DNA of 64,000 nt, taken from contig NZ_AP024861.1 in assembly GCF_024346755.1 (NCBI RefSeq), positions 496,001-560,000 on the forward strand, given 5' to 3'. Position numbers and translations under genes: made by a program. The first letter of the stretch is position 1; every line of letters starts with the position of its first letter. Below, one piece after another: positions 36,741 to 45,186 of this stretch. The notes under the pieces were generated by a model. It saw only the letters and a list, made by a program, of their open reading frames with translations. It was not told the origin of the DNA and made no database searches. This DNA is from Vibrio aerogenes (GTDB lineage: Bacteria > Pseudomonadota > Gammaproteobacteria > Enterobacterales > Vibrionaceae).

Positions 36741-37388
36741 CTAGGTCTGAAGATTTTGTCTGGCCCATGAAATTGCCTGAGCTCTGTTTTTAACCGATAT
36801 CTTTTTAAATATCTGATGTAAATGAGATTTAACTGTATATTCGCTGATAAACAGGTTGTCTGCAATTTCAGTGTTACGGGCGCCGGATTGCAAACAGCGC
36901 AAAATTTCAATTTCTCTTGCAGTGAGTGAGATGATGGCTGACACATTATGGTGATGCAGTGCATAGCGATAATAATGAAGCAACTGACTGGAGATATGCC
37001 GTGGAAGCCAGTTCCTCCCTGCGATGATTTCCCGGAGTCCCATAATGATTTTTTGTACAGAATCATTTTGATAAAACAGCCCTTTCAGGTTTCCTAATGC
37101 TAATAATGCTTCGGTGTTTAATCGTTGCTCAACATTAAGTACAACGGTTTCGTAGTGTTGTTGTCTGCTATACCCGTCATGAATACAGGGAAGCAGTGAT
37201 ATCCGGTGATGATACGTAAAAATCAAAATTTTGTGCCGATCCTTTGTGCCACTGACCAACAGGGCTTCCGGAGTGATTCTGGGTAACGTATATCCCAGAA
37301 AGTTTTCTATCTCTTCGTATATGCCCGGAAGTTTTTCTCCCTCTGGATACAGGATGTAAAGTGTCCGGGCATAATTGTTTTTGCTCAT
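36741..37388 (-). CDS. qstR: LuxR-type competence/T6SS regulator QstR
   Basis: This 215-residue regulator has a degenerate receiver-like N-terminus and a LuxR/FixJ helix-turn-helix at about 153-210 (LTAREIEILRCLQSGARNTE, then LFISEYTVKSHLHQIFKKIS). I use the ATG at 37388, six bases after ACGGAG; an upstream in-frame extension lacks a ribosome site. In V. cholerae the LuxR-type gene between galU and ssb is qstR, which links quorum sensing (HapR) and TfoX to DNA uptake and type VI secretion. Position and size match. Residues 127-130 are WLPR, where the related c-di-GMP-binding VpsT has a W-x-T/S-R motif. Confidence 0.82.
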   Translation of the reverse strand: MSKNNYARTLYILYPEGEKLPGIYEEIENFLGYTLPRITPEALLVSGTKDRHKILIFTYHHRISLLPCIHDGYSRQQHYETVVLNVEQRLNTEALLALGNLKGLFYQNDSVQKIIMGLREIIAGRNWLPRHISSQLLHYYRYALHHHNVSAIISLTAREIEILRCLQSGARNTEIADNLFISEYTVKSHLHQIFKKISVKNRAQAISWARQNLQT

Positions 37389-37580
37389 TTTTTTCTCCGT
37401 AGTGTTGTTGAAAGGAAAATATGACAAAAACAAGAAAAACATTCTAATTCAGTTGCTTATCGCCCGTGTTTCTTCAAAGAAATAAAGGAAAACTGATGTG
37501 AGTTTCTGCTAAAATCTAAGAATCAGGTCGAAAAATTAAATATGGGAAGGCGCTTTTAAAGATAATTTACAGCGGTCTGG

Positions 37581-37610
37581 TTGAGACCTTTACCAAGCGT
37601 GGTATCCTAT
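37581..37610 (+). promoter_or_regulatory. Probable sigma-70 promoter of ssb
   Basis: TTGAGA (37581-37586), a 16-base spacer and TATCCT (37603-37608) lie 43 bases before the ssb start. No LexA box of the CTGT-N8-ACAG type was seen in this spacer. Confidence 0.55.
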
Positions 37611-37650
37611 AGCGTTTATCAGACACACATGAGTAAAGACGGAGCAAAAT

Positions 37651-38184
37651 ATGGCCAGCCGTGGAGTAAACAAAGTCATCTTAGTGGGTAACCTTGGCGG
37701 GGATCCTGAAGTTCGTTATATGCCGAATGGCGGTGCCGTTGCAAACATTACGATTGCAACGTCTGAGTCATGGCGTGATAAAACAACGGGCGAACAAAGA
37801 GAAAAAACAGAGTGGCACCGGGTTGCTTTGTTTGGAAAACTGGCCGAAGTCGCTGGTGAATACCTGCGTAAAGGTTCTCAGGTGTATATTGAAGGACAAC
37901 TGCAGACACGTAAGTGGCAGGATCAAAGTGGTCAGGATCGTTATACCACTGAAGTTGTGGTACAAGGGTTCAATGGTGTGATGCAAATGTTGGGAGGTCG
38001 CGCTCAGGGTGCAGGTCAACCAGGTATGCAGCCACAATCAGCACCACAACAAGGTGGATGGGGGCAACCTCAACAGCCTGCAATGCAGCAGCCTCAGCAG
38101 CAATCCGCCCCCCAAAAGCCACAACAGCAACAGCCTCAATATAATGAGCCACCAATGGATTTTGATGACGATATTCCGTTCTAG
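37651..38184 (+). CDS. ssb: Single-stranded DNA-binding protein
   Basis: SSB coats single-stranded DNA in replication, repair and recombination. The 177-residue protein has the OB-fold domain at about residues 1-112 ([20 protein letters not shown], then [20 protein letters not shown]), a Gln/Pro/Gly-rich linker ([19 protein letters not shown]), and the universal acidic tip MDFDDDIPF that recruits partner proteins. Length is normal for a vibrio SSB. A strong intrinsic terminator follows 50 bases after the stop. Confidence 0.98.
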   Translation: MASRGVNKVILVGNLGGDPEVRYMPNGGAVANITIATSESWRDKTTGEQREKTEWHRVALFGKLAEVAGEYLRKGSQVYIEGQLQTRKWQDQSGQDRYTTEVVVQGFNGVMQMLGGRAQGAGQPGMQPQSAPQQGGWGQPQQPAMQQPQQQSAPQKPQQQQPQYNEPPMDFDDDIPF

Positions 38185-38228
38185 GCTTCCAGGATTAAAA
38201 AGTGTAAAGACGCTTTCTATCTAAGAAT

Positions 38229-38489
38229 CTACAAGCCCCGCAAAGCGGGGCTTTTTTGTGTGATGGATAATATGTCCGGGTATCCCACAATTACATTTGC
38301 TTGTCGGTATTGAAATGACTGCTGCTTAAAAATATTCATTCTGTATGGTTCTGATTTTGTCCGCTTATGTTGTTTTATGTCATGACTGTCTGCCGGTTTA
38401 GAAGATACGTTATATCGCAACTTCATGATGTCTGAAGTGAGACTGTCGAGTCTAGACACTTTTGTCGATTCGACGTTGTTTATAGACAT
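38229..38489 (-). CDS. Small hypothetical protein, convergent to ssb
   Basis: This 86-codon minus-strand frame starts at an ATG with AAAGGA nine bases upstream, so translation is possible. The product (begins MSINNVESTKVSRLDSLTSD) is polar and basic, with no membrane segment, motif or family that I recognise. Its last seven codons (SPALRGL) run through the ssb terminator hairpin, which is unusual for a conserved gene. It could be real, a remnant, or chance. Confidence 0.3.
   Translation of the reverse strand: MSINNVESTKVSRLDSLTSDIMKLRYNVSSKPADSHDIKQHKRTKSEPYRMNIFKQQSFQYRQANVIVGYPDILSITQKSPALRGL
38234..38257 (+). terminator. Intrinsic terminator of ssb
   Basis: AGCCCCGC (38234-38241) and GCGGGGCT (38245-38252) pair perfectly around an AAA loop and run into TTTTT. 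It is a textbook terminator, and its reverse complement also has an upstream purine-rich flank. Confidence 0.93.
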
Positions 38490-38573
38490 GATATGAATTC
38501 CTTTGAATTATAAACTCATTTAAAAACCTTATATTTCATAGTATTAAACGGATTTCTTTATGGTATTCAAGGT

Positions 38574-38589
38574 TGGCACATCTTGTGCG
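38574..38589 (+). promoter_or_regulatory. Sigma-54 promoter of hydN-fdhF
   Basis: TTGGCACATCTTGTGC has TGGCAC at the -24 position and GG/GC exactly ten bases apart (38575-38576 and 38587-38588). It is 78 bases before hydN and fits control by the FhlA-like activator encoded downstream. Confidence 0.78.
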
Positions 38590-38665
38590 TAGGACTGGTT
38601 TCCATTCAGAATAAAAAAGTGAACTGGTATAAAAATTTACCAGTGATTACACATAAGGAAGCAGC

Positions 38666-39214
38666 ATGAATCGATTTATTTTTGCTGACGCCAATAAGTG
38701 TATTGGTTGTCGAACTTGTGAGCTTGCATGCGCGATTTCTCATCAAAATGAAGACATTGGAACTCTGGCAGATCCTAAAAATTTCACACCAAGACTGAGC
38801 GTGATAAAAAATGCACAGGTGACAGTACCTGTCATGTGTCGTCAATGCGATGATGCACCTTGTGCTCAGGTTTGTCCGAACAATGCAATCGTGCATGAAG
38901 ATGGTTATATCAAAGTCATTCAGTCCCGTTGTATTGGTTGTAAGACATGTGCAATTGCATGTCCTTACGGAGCAATGAACATAGAGACTACGATGGTCGA
39001 AAATCATTCAGGTTATTCGGGCCTTTTCCAAAGAAAAACACCTCAGTCACAGGCAGTTAAATGTGATTTATGTTCCCACAGTGAAGCTGGACCAGCTTGT
39101 GTGCAGGTTTGTCCGACTCAGGCGATTAAGTTGATGGTTCCTGAAGAAGTTGAGTTGAGTACTCAACAGAAACGGGAAGCTGCCGCAACCAGTGCTTCTG
39201 TCATTTCAGTGTGA
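38666..39214 (+). CDS. hydN: HydN-type electron-transfer ferredoxin (four [4Fe-4S])
   Basis: HydN is an iron-sulfur protein that accompanies formate dehydrogenase H and probably carries its electrons towards hydrogenase. The 182-residue protein has four cysteine clusters of the HycB/HydN type: CIGCRTCELAC near residue 12, CRQCDDAPCAQVCP, CIGCKTCAIACP and CDLC...CVQVCP. E. coli HydN has the same plan and 175 residues. It lies 26 bases before fdhF in one operon, behind a sigma-54 promoter, so it should be made anaerobically when formate accumulates. Confidence 0.93.
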   Translation: MNRFIFADANKCIGCRTCELACAISHQNEDIGTLADPKNFTPRLSVIKNAQVTVPVMCRQCDDAPCAQVCPNNAIVHEDGYIKVIQSRCIGCKTCAIACPYGAMNIETTMVENHSGYSGLFQRKTPQSQAVKCDLCSHSEAGPACVQVCPTQAIKLMVPEEVELSTQQKREAAATSASVISV

Positions 39215-39240
39215 TCGGATAAAATTCGGAGAGGGTTAGA

Positions 39241-41385
39241 ATGAAAAAATCTATCGTAGTTTGTCCTTACTGTGGTACGGGCTGTAAACTGAAACTATTA
39301 GTCAAAGATAACAAAATTGTTGGTGCTGAACCTGCTAATGGCCGGACCAATGAAGGCCAGCTGTGTTTAAAAGGTTACTACGGCTGGGACTTTTTGAACG
39401 ATACTAAGTTGCTGACACCACGTCTGAAACAGCCAATGATTCGCCGTTCCAGAGAGAGTAAGCTTGAAGCTGTAAGCTGGGATGAAGCAATTGACTTCGC
39501 TGCTGAAAAACTCCAGTCCATCAAAGATAAATACGGTCCTGATGCAATTATGACCACAGGTTCAGCCCGTGGTCCGGGTAATGAATCAAACTATGTAATG
39601 CAAAAATTTGCCCGGGCAGTGATTGGGACAAATAATGTTGATCACTGTGCACGTGTTTGTCATGCACCGTCTGTTTCTGGTTTGGAATCGACAGTGGGCA
39701 ACGGAGCGATGAGTAATTCAATTCCTGAAATTGAAGAAACTAAATGTTTATTGATTTTTGGATACAACGTTGCGGACTCACACCCTGTTATTGCGAAAAG
39801 AATTTTTAAAGCCAAGGACAATGGTGCCAAAGTCATTGTGTGTGATCCACGCAAGATTGAGTCTGTCCGGATCGCTGACCAATGGCTTCAGTTGAAAAAT
39901 GGTGCCAATATGGCGCTGGTTAATGCGATTGCTTATACCCTGATCGATGAAGATCTGTATGACAAAGCTTATGTTCAGAACTTTACTGAAGGATTCGAAG
40001 AGTTCCGTAAAATTGTCATGGATTATGCGCCGGAAAAAGTTGAACATATCACCGGCTTGAAAGGTAGTGATGTTCGTCTGGCTGCGAGAACCTATGCTGC
40101 AGCATCTGAAGCTATGATTTTATGGGGAATGGGGGTCACTCAGTTTGGGCAGGCTGTTGATGTGGTTCGGGGTCTTGCTGCTCTGGCATTGATGACTGGA
40201 AACTTTGGCCGCCGTGGTGTGGGTGTGGGTCCTGTCCGTGGACAGAATAATGTGCAAGGGACATGTGATTTAGGCATGTTGCCTCACCAATATCCTGGTT
40301 ACCAGTCTGTTAAAGATGATGCAATTCGTGAAAAATTCGAGAAAGCCTGGGGTGTGAAACTGTCGTCTGAACCTGGCTATCGTTTGACTGAAGTCGGTCA
40401 TAAAGTGGATGAAGGTGCATGTAAGGCATTTTATATTTTCGGCGAAGACCCAGCCCAGACGGAAGCTGATTTGAGTGCGATGCGTGAAACGATGAAAAAA
40501 ATGGAACTGGTCATCGTTCAGGACATCTTTATGACAAAAACGGCTGAAATGGCTGATATTGTTTTCCCTTCAACCAGTTGGGGCGAGCATGAAGGGGTTT
40601 ACACTTGTGCTGACCGCGGGTTCCAACGCTTTTATAAAGCAGTCACACCACCTGAAGGTGTGAAACCTGACTGGGAAATCTTTGGTCTGATGGCAACCCG
40701 GATGGGATATCCAATGCAGTATAAAAATACTGAGGAAATCTGGGATGAAATGCGTTCTCTGGCGCCACTTTTTGCTGGGGCATCTTATGAGAAAATGGAA
40801 GGTGAAAAGTCCGTTCTTTGGCCTTGTCCAACAGAAGACCATCCTGGTACACCATTCCTGTTTGAAGATAATAAATTTGCGACTGAATCAGGTAAAGCTT
40901 TGTTCATCGGTGCTGAGTGGCGTCCACCACTGGAAAAAATTGATGAAGAATATCCTTTAATTTTGTCAACAGTGCGTGAGATTGGACACTATTCATGTCG
41001 TTCAATGACAGGCAACTGTACCGCACTTGCTACATTGGCTGACGAACCTGGATTTATTCAGATGAACCCTGAAGATGCGAAAGCGTTGGGAATTGTTGAT
41101 CAACAATTAGTATGGGTTTCATCTCGTCGCGGGAAAGTCATTACCCGGGCTAACTTCTCTGAGCGTGTCAATAAAGGCGCAGTCTATATGACTTATCAGT
41201 GGTGGGTTGGTGCATGTAATGAATTAACTATCGAGCATGTTGATCCAATTTCAAGTACACCTGAATTCAAATTCTGTGCAGTCAAAGTTGAATCAATTGA
41301 AGATCAGTCATGGGCTGAGAATTATGTTCAAGTAGAATATAGTAATATGAAAGCACGTCTTAATTCTCACGTAGAATATGCCTGA
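39241..41385 (+). CDS. fdhF: Formate dehydrogenase H, cysteine form
   Basis: FdhF oxidises formate to CO2 with a molybdopterin cofactor and a [4Fe-4S] cluster. The 714-residue protein has the cluster motif CPYCGTGC-x-L near residue 8, with a fourth Cys in GQLCLKG. At residue 140 (NVDHCARVCHAPS, codon TGT at 39658-39660), where E. coli FdhF has selenocysteine, it has cysteine. Molybdopterin-binding segments such as GYNVADSHPVIAKRIFKAK and EDPAQTEAD, plus GQNNVQGTCDLGMLPHQYPG, are intact. The length equals the E. coli enzyme. It is cotranscribed with hydN and followed by a strong terminator. A partner hydrogenase is not encoded in the window. Confidence 0.96.
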   Translation: MKKSIVVCPYCGTGCKLKLLVKDNKIVGAEPANGRTNEGQLCLKGYYGWDFLNDTKLLTPRLKQPMIRRSRESKLEAVSWDEAIDFAAEKLQSIKDKYGPDAIMTTGSARGPGNESNYVMQKFARAVIGTNNVDHCARVCHAPSVSGLESTVGNGAMSNSIPEIEETKCLLIFGYNVADSHPVIAKRIFKAKDNGAKVIVCDPRKIESVRIADQWLQLKNGANMALVNAIAYTLIDEDLYDKAYVQNFTEGFEEFRKIVMDYAPEKVEHITGLKGSDVRLAARTYAAASEAMILWGMGVTQFGQAVDVVRGLAALALMTGNFGRRGVGVGPVRGQNNVQGTCDLGMLPHQYPGYQSVKDDAIREKFEKAWGVKLSSEPGYRLTEVGHKVDEGACKAFYIFGEDPAQTEADLSAMRETMKKMELVIVQDIFMTKTAEMADIVFPSTSWGEHEGVYTCADRGFQRFYKAVTPPEGVKPDWEIFGLMATRMGYPMQYKNTEEIWDEMRSLAPLFAGASYEKMEGEKSVLWPCPTEDHPGTPFLFEDNKFATESGKALFIGAEWRPPLEKIDEEYPLILSTVREIGHYSCRSMTGNCTALATLADEPGFIQMNPEDAKALGIVDQQLVWVSSRRGKVITRANFSERVNKGAVYMTYQWWVGACNELTIEHVDPISSTPEFKFCAVKVESIEDQSWAENYVQVEYSNMKARLNSHVEYA

Positions 41386-41397
41386 TTAGATCAATGC

Positions 41398-41441
41398 AGG
41401 CTCTTTACACTTGTGTAAAAATACGGGGTAAAGAGCCTTTG
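41398..41441 (+). terminator. Intrinsic terminator of hydN-fdhF
   Basis: AGGCTCTTTAC (41398-41408) pairs perfectly with GTAAAGAGCCT (41428-41438) over 11 bp, followed by TTT. It separates fdhF from the fhlA-like gene. Confidence 0.82.
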
Positions 41442-41464
41442 ATTGATTGATTGTATTATTATTT

Positions 41465-43524
41465 ATGAACAGAATAGCTCAGGAGTTAATGATATTTTCA
41501 AAAGCAATGCTATCAGTTCACGATACATCTGACTTATTGAAATTTATTAACGATGAAGAATGCTCATTTCTGCAAGTAGAAAGAATTAATATTATCTTGA
41601 ACCGCGATCATCAGAATGAAGCGGTTCTTTATTATGTAAATAATGGCGAAGTATGTTCGGAGGTTTTTAATCGTCAGGAAACGGATTTATATAATCAGAC
41701 TTATGATGACGGTATTTACGAGCTGGATGGAAAACGTTTTTGCTATTATTACCCTCAATTTTCTGATCATCCTGCCTATAAAAATCTTAGCCACTATCGT
41801 CGAATGCCGTTAAATACGGTGAGTCATCAATTAGGAGAAATTGAATTTATTAATCCTGAAATTGATGACATGGTCGATGAAGAAAAGCATTTTCGTTTGA
41901 TAAATAGCATGCTGGTTTCTTTTGTTGCTCATGTGATCGAGCATGAGCTCGCGTCCAGTAAAGCTCAGCAGTTGAGTGATGAGCGGGATAATTACCATAT
42001 CCTGGTGGATGTCACAAATGCTGTCATTAGTCAAAGCAGTAAAGAGAGCTTGCTTAATTCGCTGCTTCGTTGTTTGAACCAGCATTTTTCTATGTGTGAT
42101 TTATCCCTGATTGAAAAGTATCAGGGTCATTACATCCAGCACTCAAGTCGTCTGGATAAAGATGAACTGGTCTACCAATGTCATTTTTTCAGCGATGATT
42201 CTGCCTTTGAACAAGCAGTTACAAGTGATGAACCTGTTTGTTTGAGTGGGCATCAACTTCGTCAGGTTTTTTTCCGGAAAAATACTATTGAGCTGGATGA
42301 AAGTGTGGATCAAGTTATCATCATTCCCATGGTATTTCGTACCTGCAAGGTCGGTTATATTGCTTATGTGATGAAGAAATGTGTAGAAGCTCAATGGTGT
42401 AATACGGAACTATTGCAACAGATTGCTGCAAGGGTTGCCATGGCAATGCATAGCCTGAGTGTTCATGAAGCACATACAAAAGCTATTCCTCAAAATGAGT
42501 ATATTTCAATTGGAGTTCATGATGAAAGGCACCAGATTTTTGATGATATCATCAGTCAAAGTGAAGCAATGAATCGGGTGCTTGATCAGGTTGCGATGGT
42601 TGCTGATTGTGACAGTACCGTATTGATATTAGGAGAAACAGGCACTGGTAAAGAGCTGATAGCAAGAGCTATTCATAAAATGAGTCGCCGTAGCAAAAAA
42701 CGGATGGTGAAAATGAATTGTGCGGCTGTGCCTGAAGGATTGTTTGAAAGTGAACTGTTCGGGCATGAAAGAGGGGCTTTTACCGGAGCGATTCATCAAA
42801 GGGTCGGACGCTTTGAGCAAGCGAATCAGGGAACACTGTTTTTAGATGAAATTGGTGATATGCCATTAGAACTTCAGCCCAAGTTACTGAGGGTATTGCA
42901 GGAGAATGAAATTGAGCGTGTTGGTAAGAACCAGCTCATCCCTGTGGATGTAAGAATTGTTGTTGCGACGAATGCTGATCTGGTTTCAATGGTTCAGAAG
43001 AAAACATTCAGGAACGATTTATATTACCGGCTTAATATTTTCCCGATTGAAATCCCCCCCCCCTGCGGGAGAGACCGGAAGATATCCCATTACTGGTCAA
43101 ATATTTCAGCCGGGTTATTTCAAAGCAAATGGGTAAAAAAATAACAGCGATAACCAATGAAACGATGCGAGCTTTGACCGAGTTTTCGTGGCCGGGTAAT
43201 GTCAGACAATTAAGAAATTTTATCGAGCGTTCGGTGATATTAACCCGTGGTGATGTATTAAATGCACCTTTAGAAGAGTTAGTTAAGTTAGGTTTACATA
43301 TTTCTTTACCTGAAAGTGATAATCCTTCTCCACGCAATAACAACTCACGTGATTATCCGGCAGCGATTGATCGGGAGTCAATCATTCAGGCCTTAAGAGA
43401 AAGTAATGGTATTGTTGCGGGTGTTCGTGGTGCGGCTGCAAAGTTAGGCTTGAAAAGGACGACTCTTTTATCCCGGATGCAGAAAATGGGTATCAGTAGT
43501 AAAGATTATTTACCAGAGATGTGA
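41465..43524 (+). pseudogene. fhlA: FhlA-like sigma-54 activator, frameshifted at a poly-C tract
   Basis: This gene matches FhlA, the formate-sensing activator of the formate hydrogenlyase regulon. The first frame has GAF-like sensor domains (about 1-340), then the AAA+ domain: ILGETGTGKELIARAIHKMS, the sigma-54 contact GAFTGA, LFLDEIGDMPLELQPKLLRV, and FRNDLYYRLNIFPIEIPP. There, at ten C residues (43054-43063), the frame changes. The next frame continues the expected protein (RERPEDIPLLVKYF, FSWPGNVRQLRNFIERSVIL) and the C-terminal HTH (GVRGAAAKLGLKRTTLLSRM). Eight or eleven Cs would restore one 680-odd residue protein. As read it is truncated after the AAA+ core at 43144. Confidence 0.88.
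43054..43063 (+). repeat. Run of ten C inside fhlA
   Basis: Ten consecutive C bases lie at the exact point where the fhlA reading frame breaks. FhlA-type proteins have I/L-P-P-L-R-E-R here, which needs eight Cs, or eleven for one extra Pro. Mononucleotide runs of this length are prone to slippage. Confidence 0.95.
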
Positions 43525-43547
43525 GTTCATATTGATGGAGAACTTTT

Positions 43548-44384
43548 ATGTGCAGAGCTGACGGGAAATTTGGCACAAACTCAGCCAGTAAAAAGCAAAT
43601 TATTCGTTACAAGCAGGGCGCTTTTCAGAAAAACGCTGAAGATGTGGTGGTTCAGGAAGTGCCTGTTGCGCTGGAATATAACGGTATTGCTTATACCGTT
43701 ATGATGTGTACACCGATTGATCTGGAGTTCTTTGCCGTTGGTTTTTCTGTCACGGAAGGCATTATCGATCATGACAGGGATATCCATAATATAGAAATTC
43801 AGGAAGATGCTGAAGGGATTACCCTGTCAGTTGAAATTGCGAATCGTTGTATCAGCAGATTAAAAGAAAAACGCCGCTCTTTAATGGGAGTAACTGGCTG
43901 TGGTATCTGTGGTGCTGAGCAGTTAAATGGTGTTCGCCGGTGTGTGACTCCTGTGGCTGATTCTACCCGGTTCGATATTGAGAAATTAGATCCTGTGTTG
44001 ATACAATTGAATGAAAAGCAATCTTTAAATCAGCAAACCGGTGCCAGTCATGCCGCTGCTTACATTGATGTCGATGGTAACATTCAAGCTGTTTTTGAAG
44101 ATGTTGGTCGCCATATTGCACTGGATAAACTAATTGGGTGGATACTCAGGCATCATTGCAGTCAGGGGGCTGTTTTAGTCACGAGTCGTGCCAGCTTTGA
44201 AATGGTTCAGAAAGTTGCAGTATGTGGTATTGAAATATTGTTGGCTGTCTCTGCAGCGACACATATGGCGATTGAACTTGCAGAGCGTATGAATATTACT
44301 TTATGCGGCTATTGTCGTCCGGGAAAGGCAAATATATATACTCACGGAAGCCGAATTACCGATAATCATGTGGTTAATCATTAA
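43548..44384 (+). CDS. fdhD: Formate dehydrogenase accessory sulfurtransferase
   Basis: FdhD passes sulfur from IscS to the molybdopterin of formate dehydrogenases, needed for activity. The 278-residue protein has the catalytic CxxC loop at Cys118 and Cys121 (VTGCGICG) and the conserved FEDVGRHIALDKLIGW. SRASFEMVQKVAVCGIEIL and the tail CGYCRPGKANIYTH also match the family. The gene follows fhlA by 23 bases. The cysteine-type FdhF upstream is the obvious client. Confidence 0.94.
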   Translation: MCRADGKFGTNSASKKQIIRYKQGAFQKNAEDVVVQEVPVALEYNGIAYTVMMCTPIDLEFFAVGFSVTEGIIDHDRDIHNIEIQEDAEGITLSVEIANRCISRLKEKRRSLMGVTGCGICGAEQLNGVRRCVTPVADSTRFDIEKLDPVLIQLNEKQSLNQQTGASHAAAYIDVDGNIQAVFEDVGRHIALDKLIGWILRHHCSQGAVLVTSRASFEMVQKVAVCGIEILLAVSAATHMAIELAERMNITLCGYCRPGKANIYTHGSRITDNHVVNH

Positions 44385-44585
44385 ATTAAGATACGTTATG
44401 ATTTTCATCCAGTTTGCCCAAATTTGAGTGTCAGATTTTTTAATATATACATTGACTCTGAATATAAAGACTTGGTTAATTATGCTTATTTTATATATTG
44501 ATGGGCAATTAATATGAGTTTTAAATTGGCATGTGATGAATAATCTAAATTGATAAATTTAACTTGATGGAAAAAGAAGATTTGA
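44385..44585. other. AT-rich spacer before hupE
   Basis: About 200 AT-rich bases between fdhD and hupE hold no gene. A promoter for hupE-hyp is expected here, but I found no sigma-54 pattern with the right GG-N10-GC spacing and no clear FNR site. Confidence 0.35.
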
Positions 44586-45167
44586 ATGATGAAAATTAAA
44601 TATGTAATTTTTACTCTGTTGGCCTTAATTTCTCCATTTGCAATGGCACATTCTGGCCATATTGGTAATCATGGCTTTGAAAGTGGCTTGATGCATCCTT
44701 TAACTGGTATTGATCACCTGTCAGTCATGATTTCTGTTGGTCTTTTAGCGGCTCTGTTCGGGAAATCTTTTCGGTGGATAATGCCGGTTGCATTTGTACT
44801 TTGTATGATTGTCGGAGGTATTCTGGGAGTAACAGGCATCGTCATTCCCTATGTGGAAGCCGGAATTATTCTCAGTGTCGTTATTATGGGTATGATGTTG
44901 TTTCGCGGAAATATTATTTCTCACAAAGTTGTTATTGGTTTTGTGAGTCTTTTTGCCATATTTCATGGCATGGCTCATGGCGCTGAGATGCCGCTTGACA
45001 GCCATGCCTTGTACTATTTCAGTGGCTTTGTTTTATCAACATCTTTACTGCATTTATCCGGGATTATATTGGGTGAAATGATCTTAAGCTTTTCAGCACA
45101 TGGCCGGTTCACAAAAGCAATCGGAGCAGTGATTGCTTTGTTAGGTTATTCAATGATCTTCTCTTAA
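44586..45167 (+). CDS. hupE: HupE/UreJ family nickel permease
   Basis: HupE proteins are small membrane proteins that bring nickel in for hydrogenase or urease. This one has 193 residues with a cleavable signal peptide (ends AMAHSGH near residue 23) and about six membrane helices. The family metal motif HPLTGIDHL is at about residues 38-46, and a second His motif is FHGMAHGAEMP. Two adjacent ATGs (44586, 44589) could start it. It directly precedes hypF, so it probably feeds Ni2+ to HypA/HypB for hydrogenase maturation. No urease gene is near. Confidence 0.88.
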   Translation: MMKIKYVIFTLLALISPFAMAHSGHIGNHGFESGLMHPLTGIDHLSVMISVGLLAALFGKSFRWIMPVAFVLCMIVGGILGVTGIVIPYVEAGIILSVVIMGMMLFRGNIISHKVVIGFVSLFAIFHGMAHGAEMPLDSHALYYFSGFVLSTSLLHLSGIILGEMILSFSAHGRFTKAIGAVIALLGYSMIFS

Positions 45168-45186
45168 AATCTGGATATCAGAAGTA

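Noticed and set aside
37443..37650. LexA box shared with ssb
   Set aside because: No CTGT-N8-ACAG pattern was found before ssb; the LexA box is at uvrA only.
39241..41385. Selenocysteine (in-frame TGA) in fdhF
   Set aside because: The frame is open throughout, and the position that would hold Sec is TGT (Cys).
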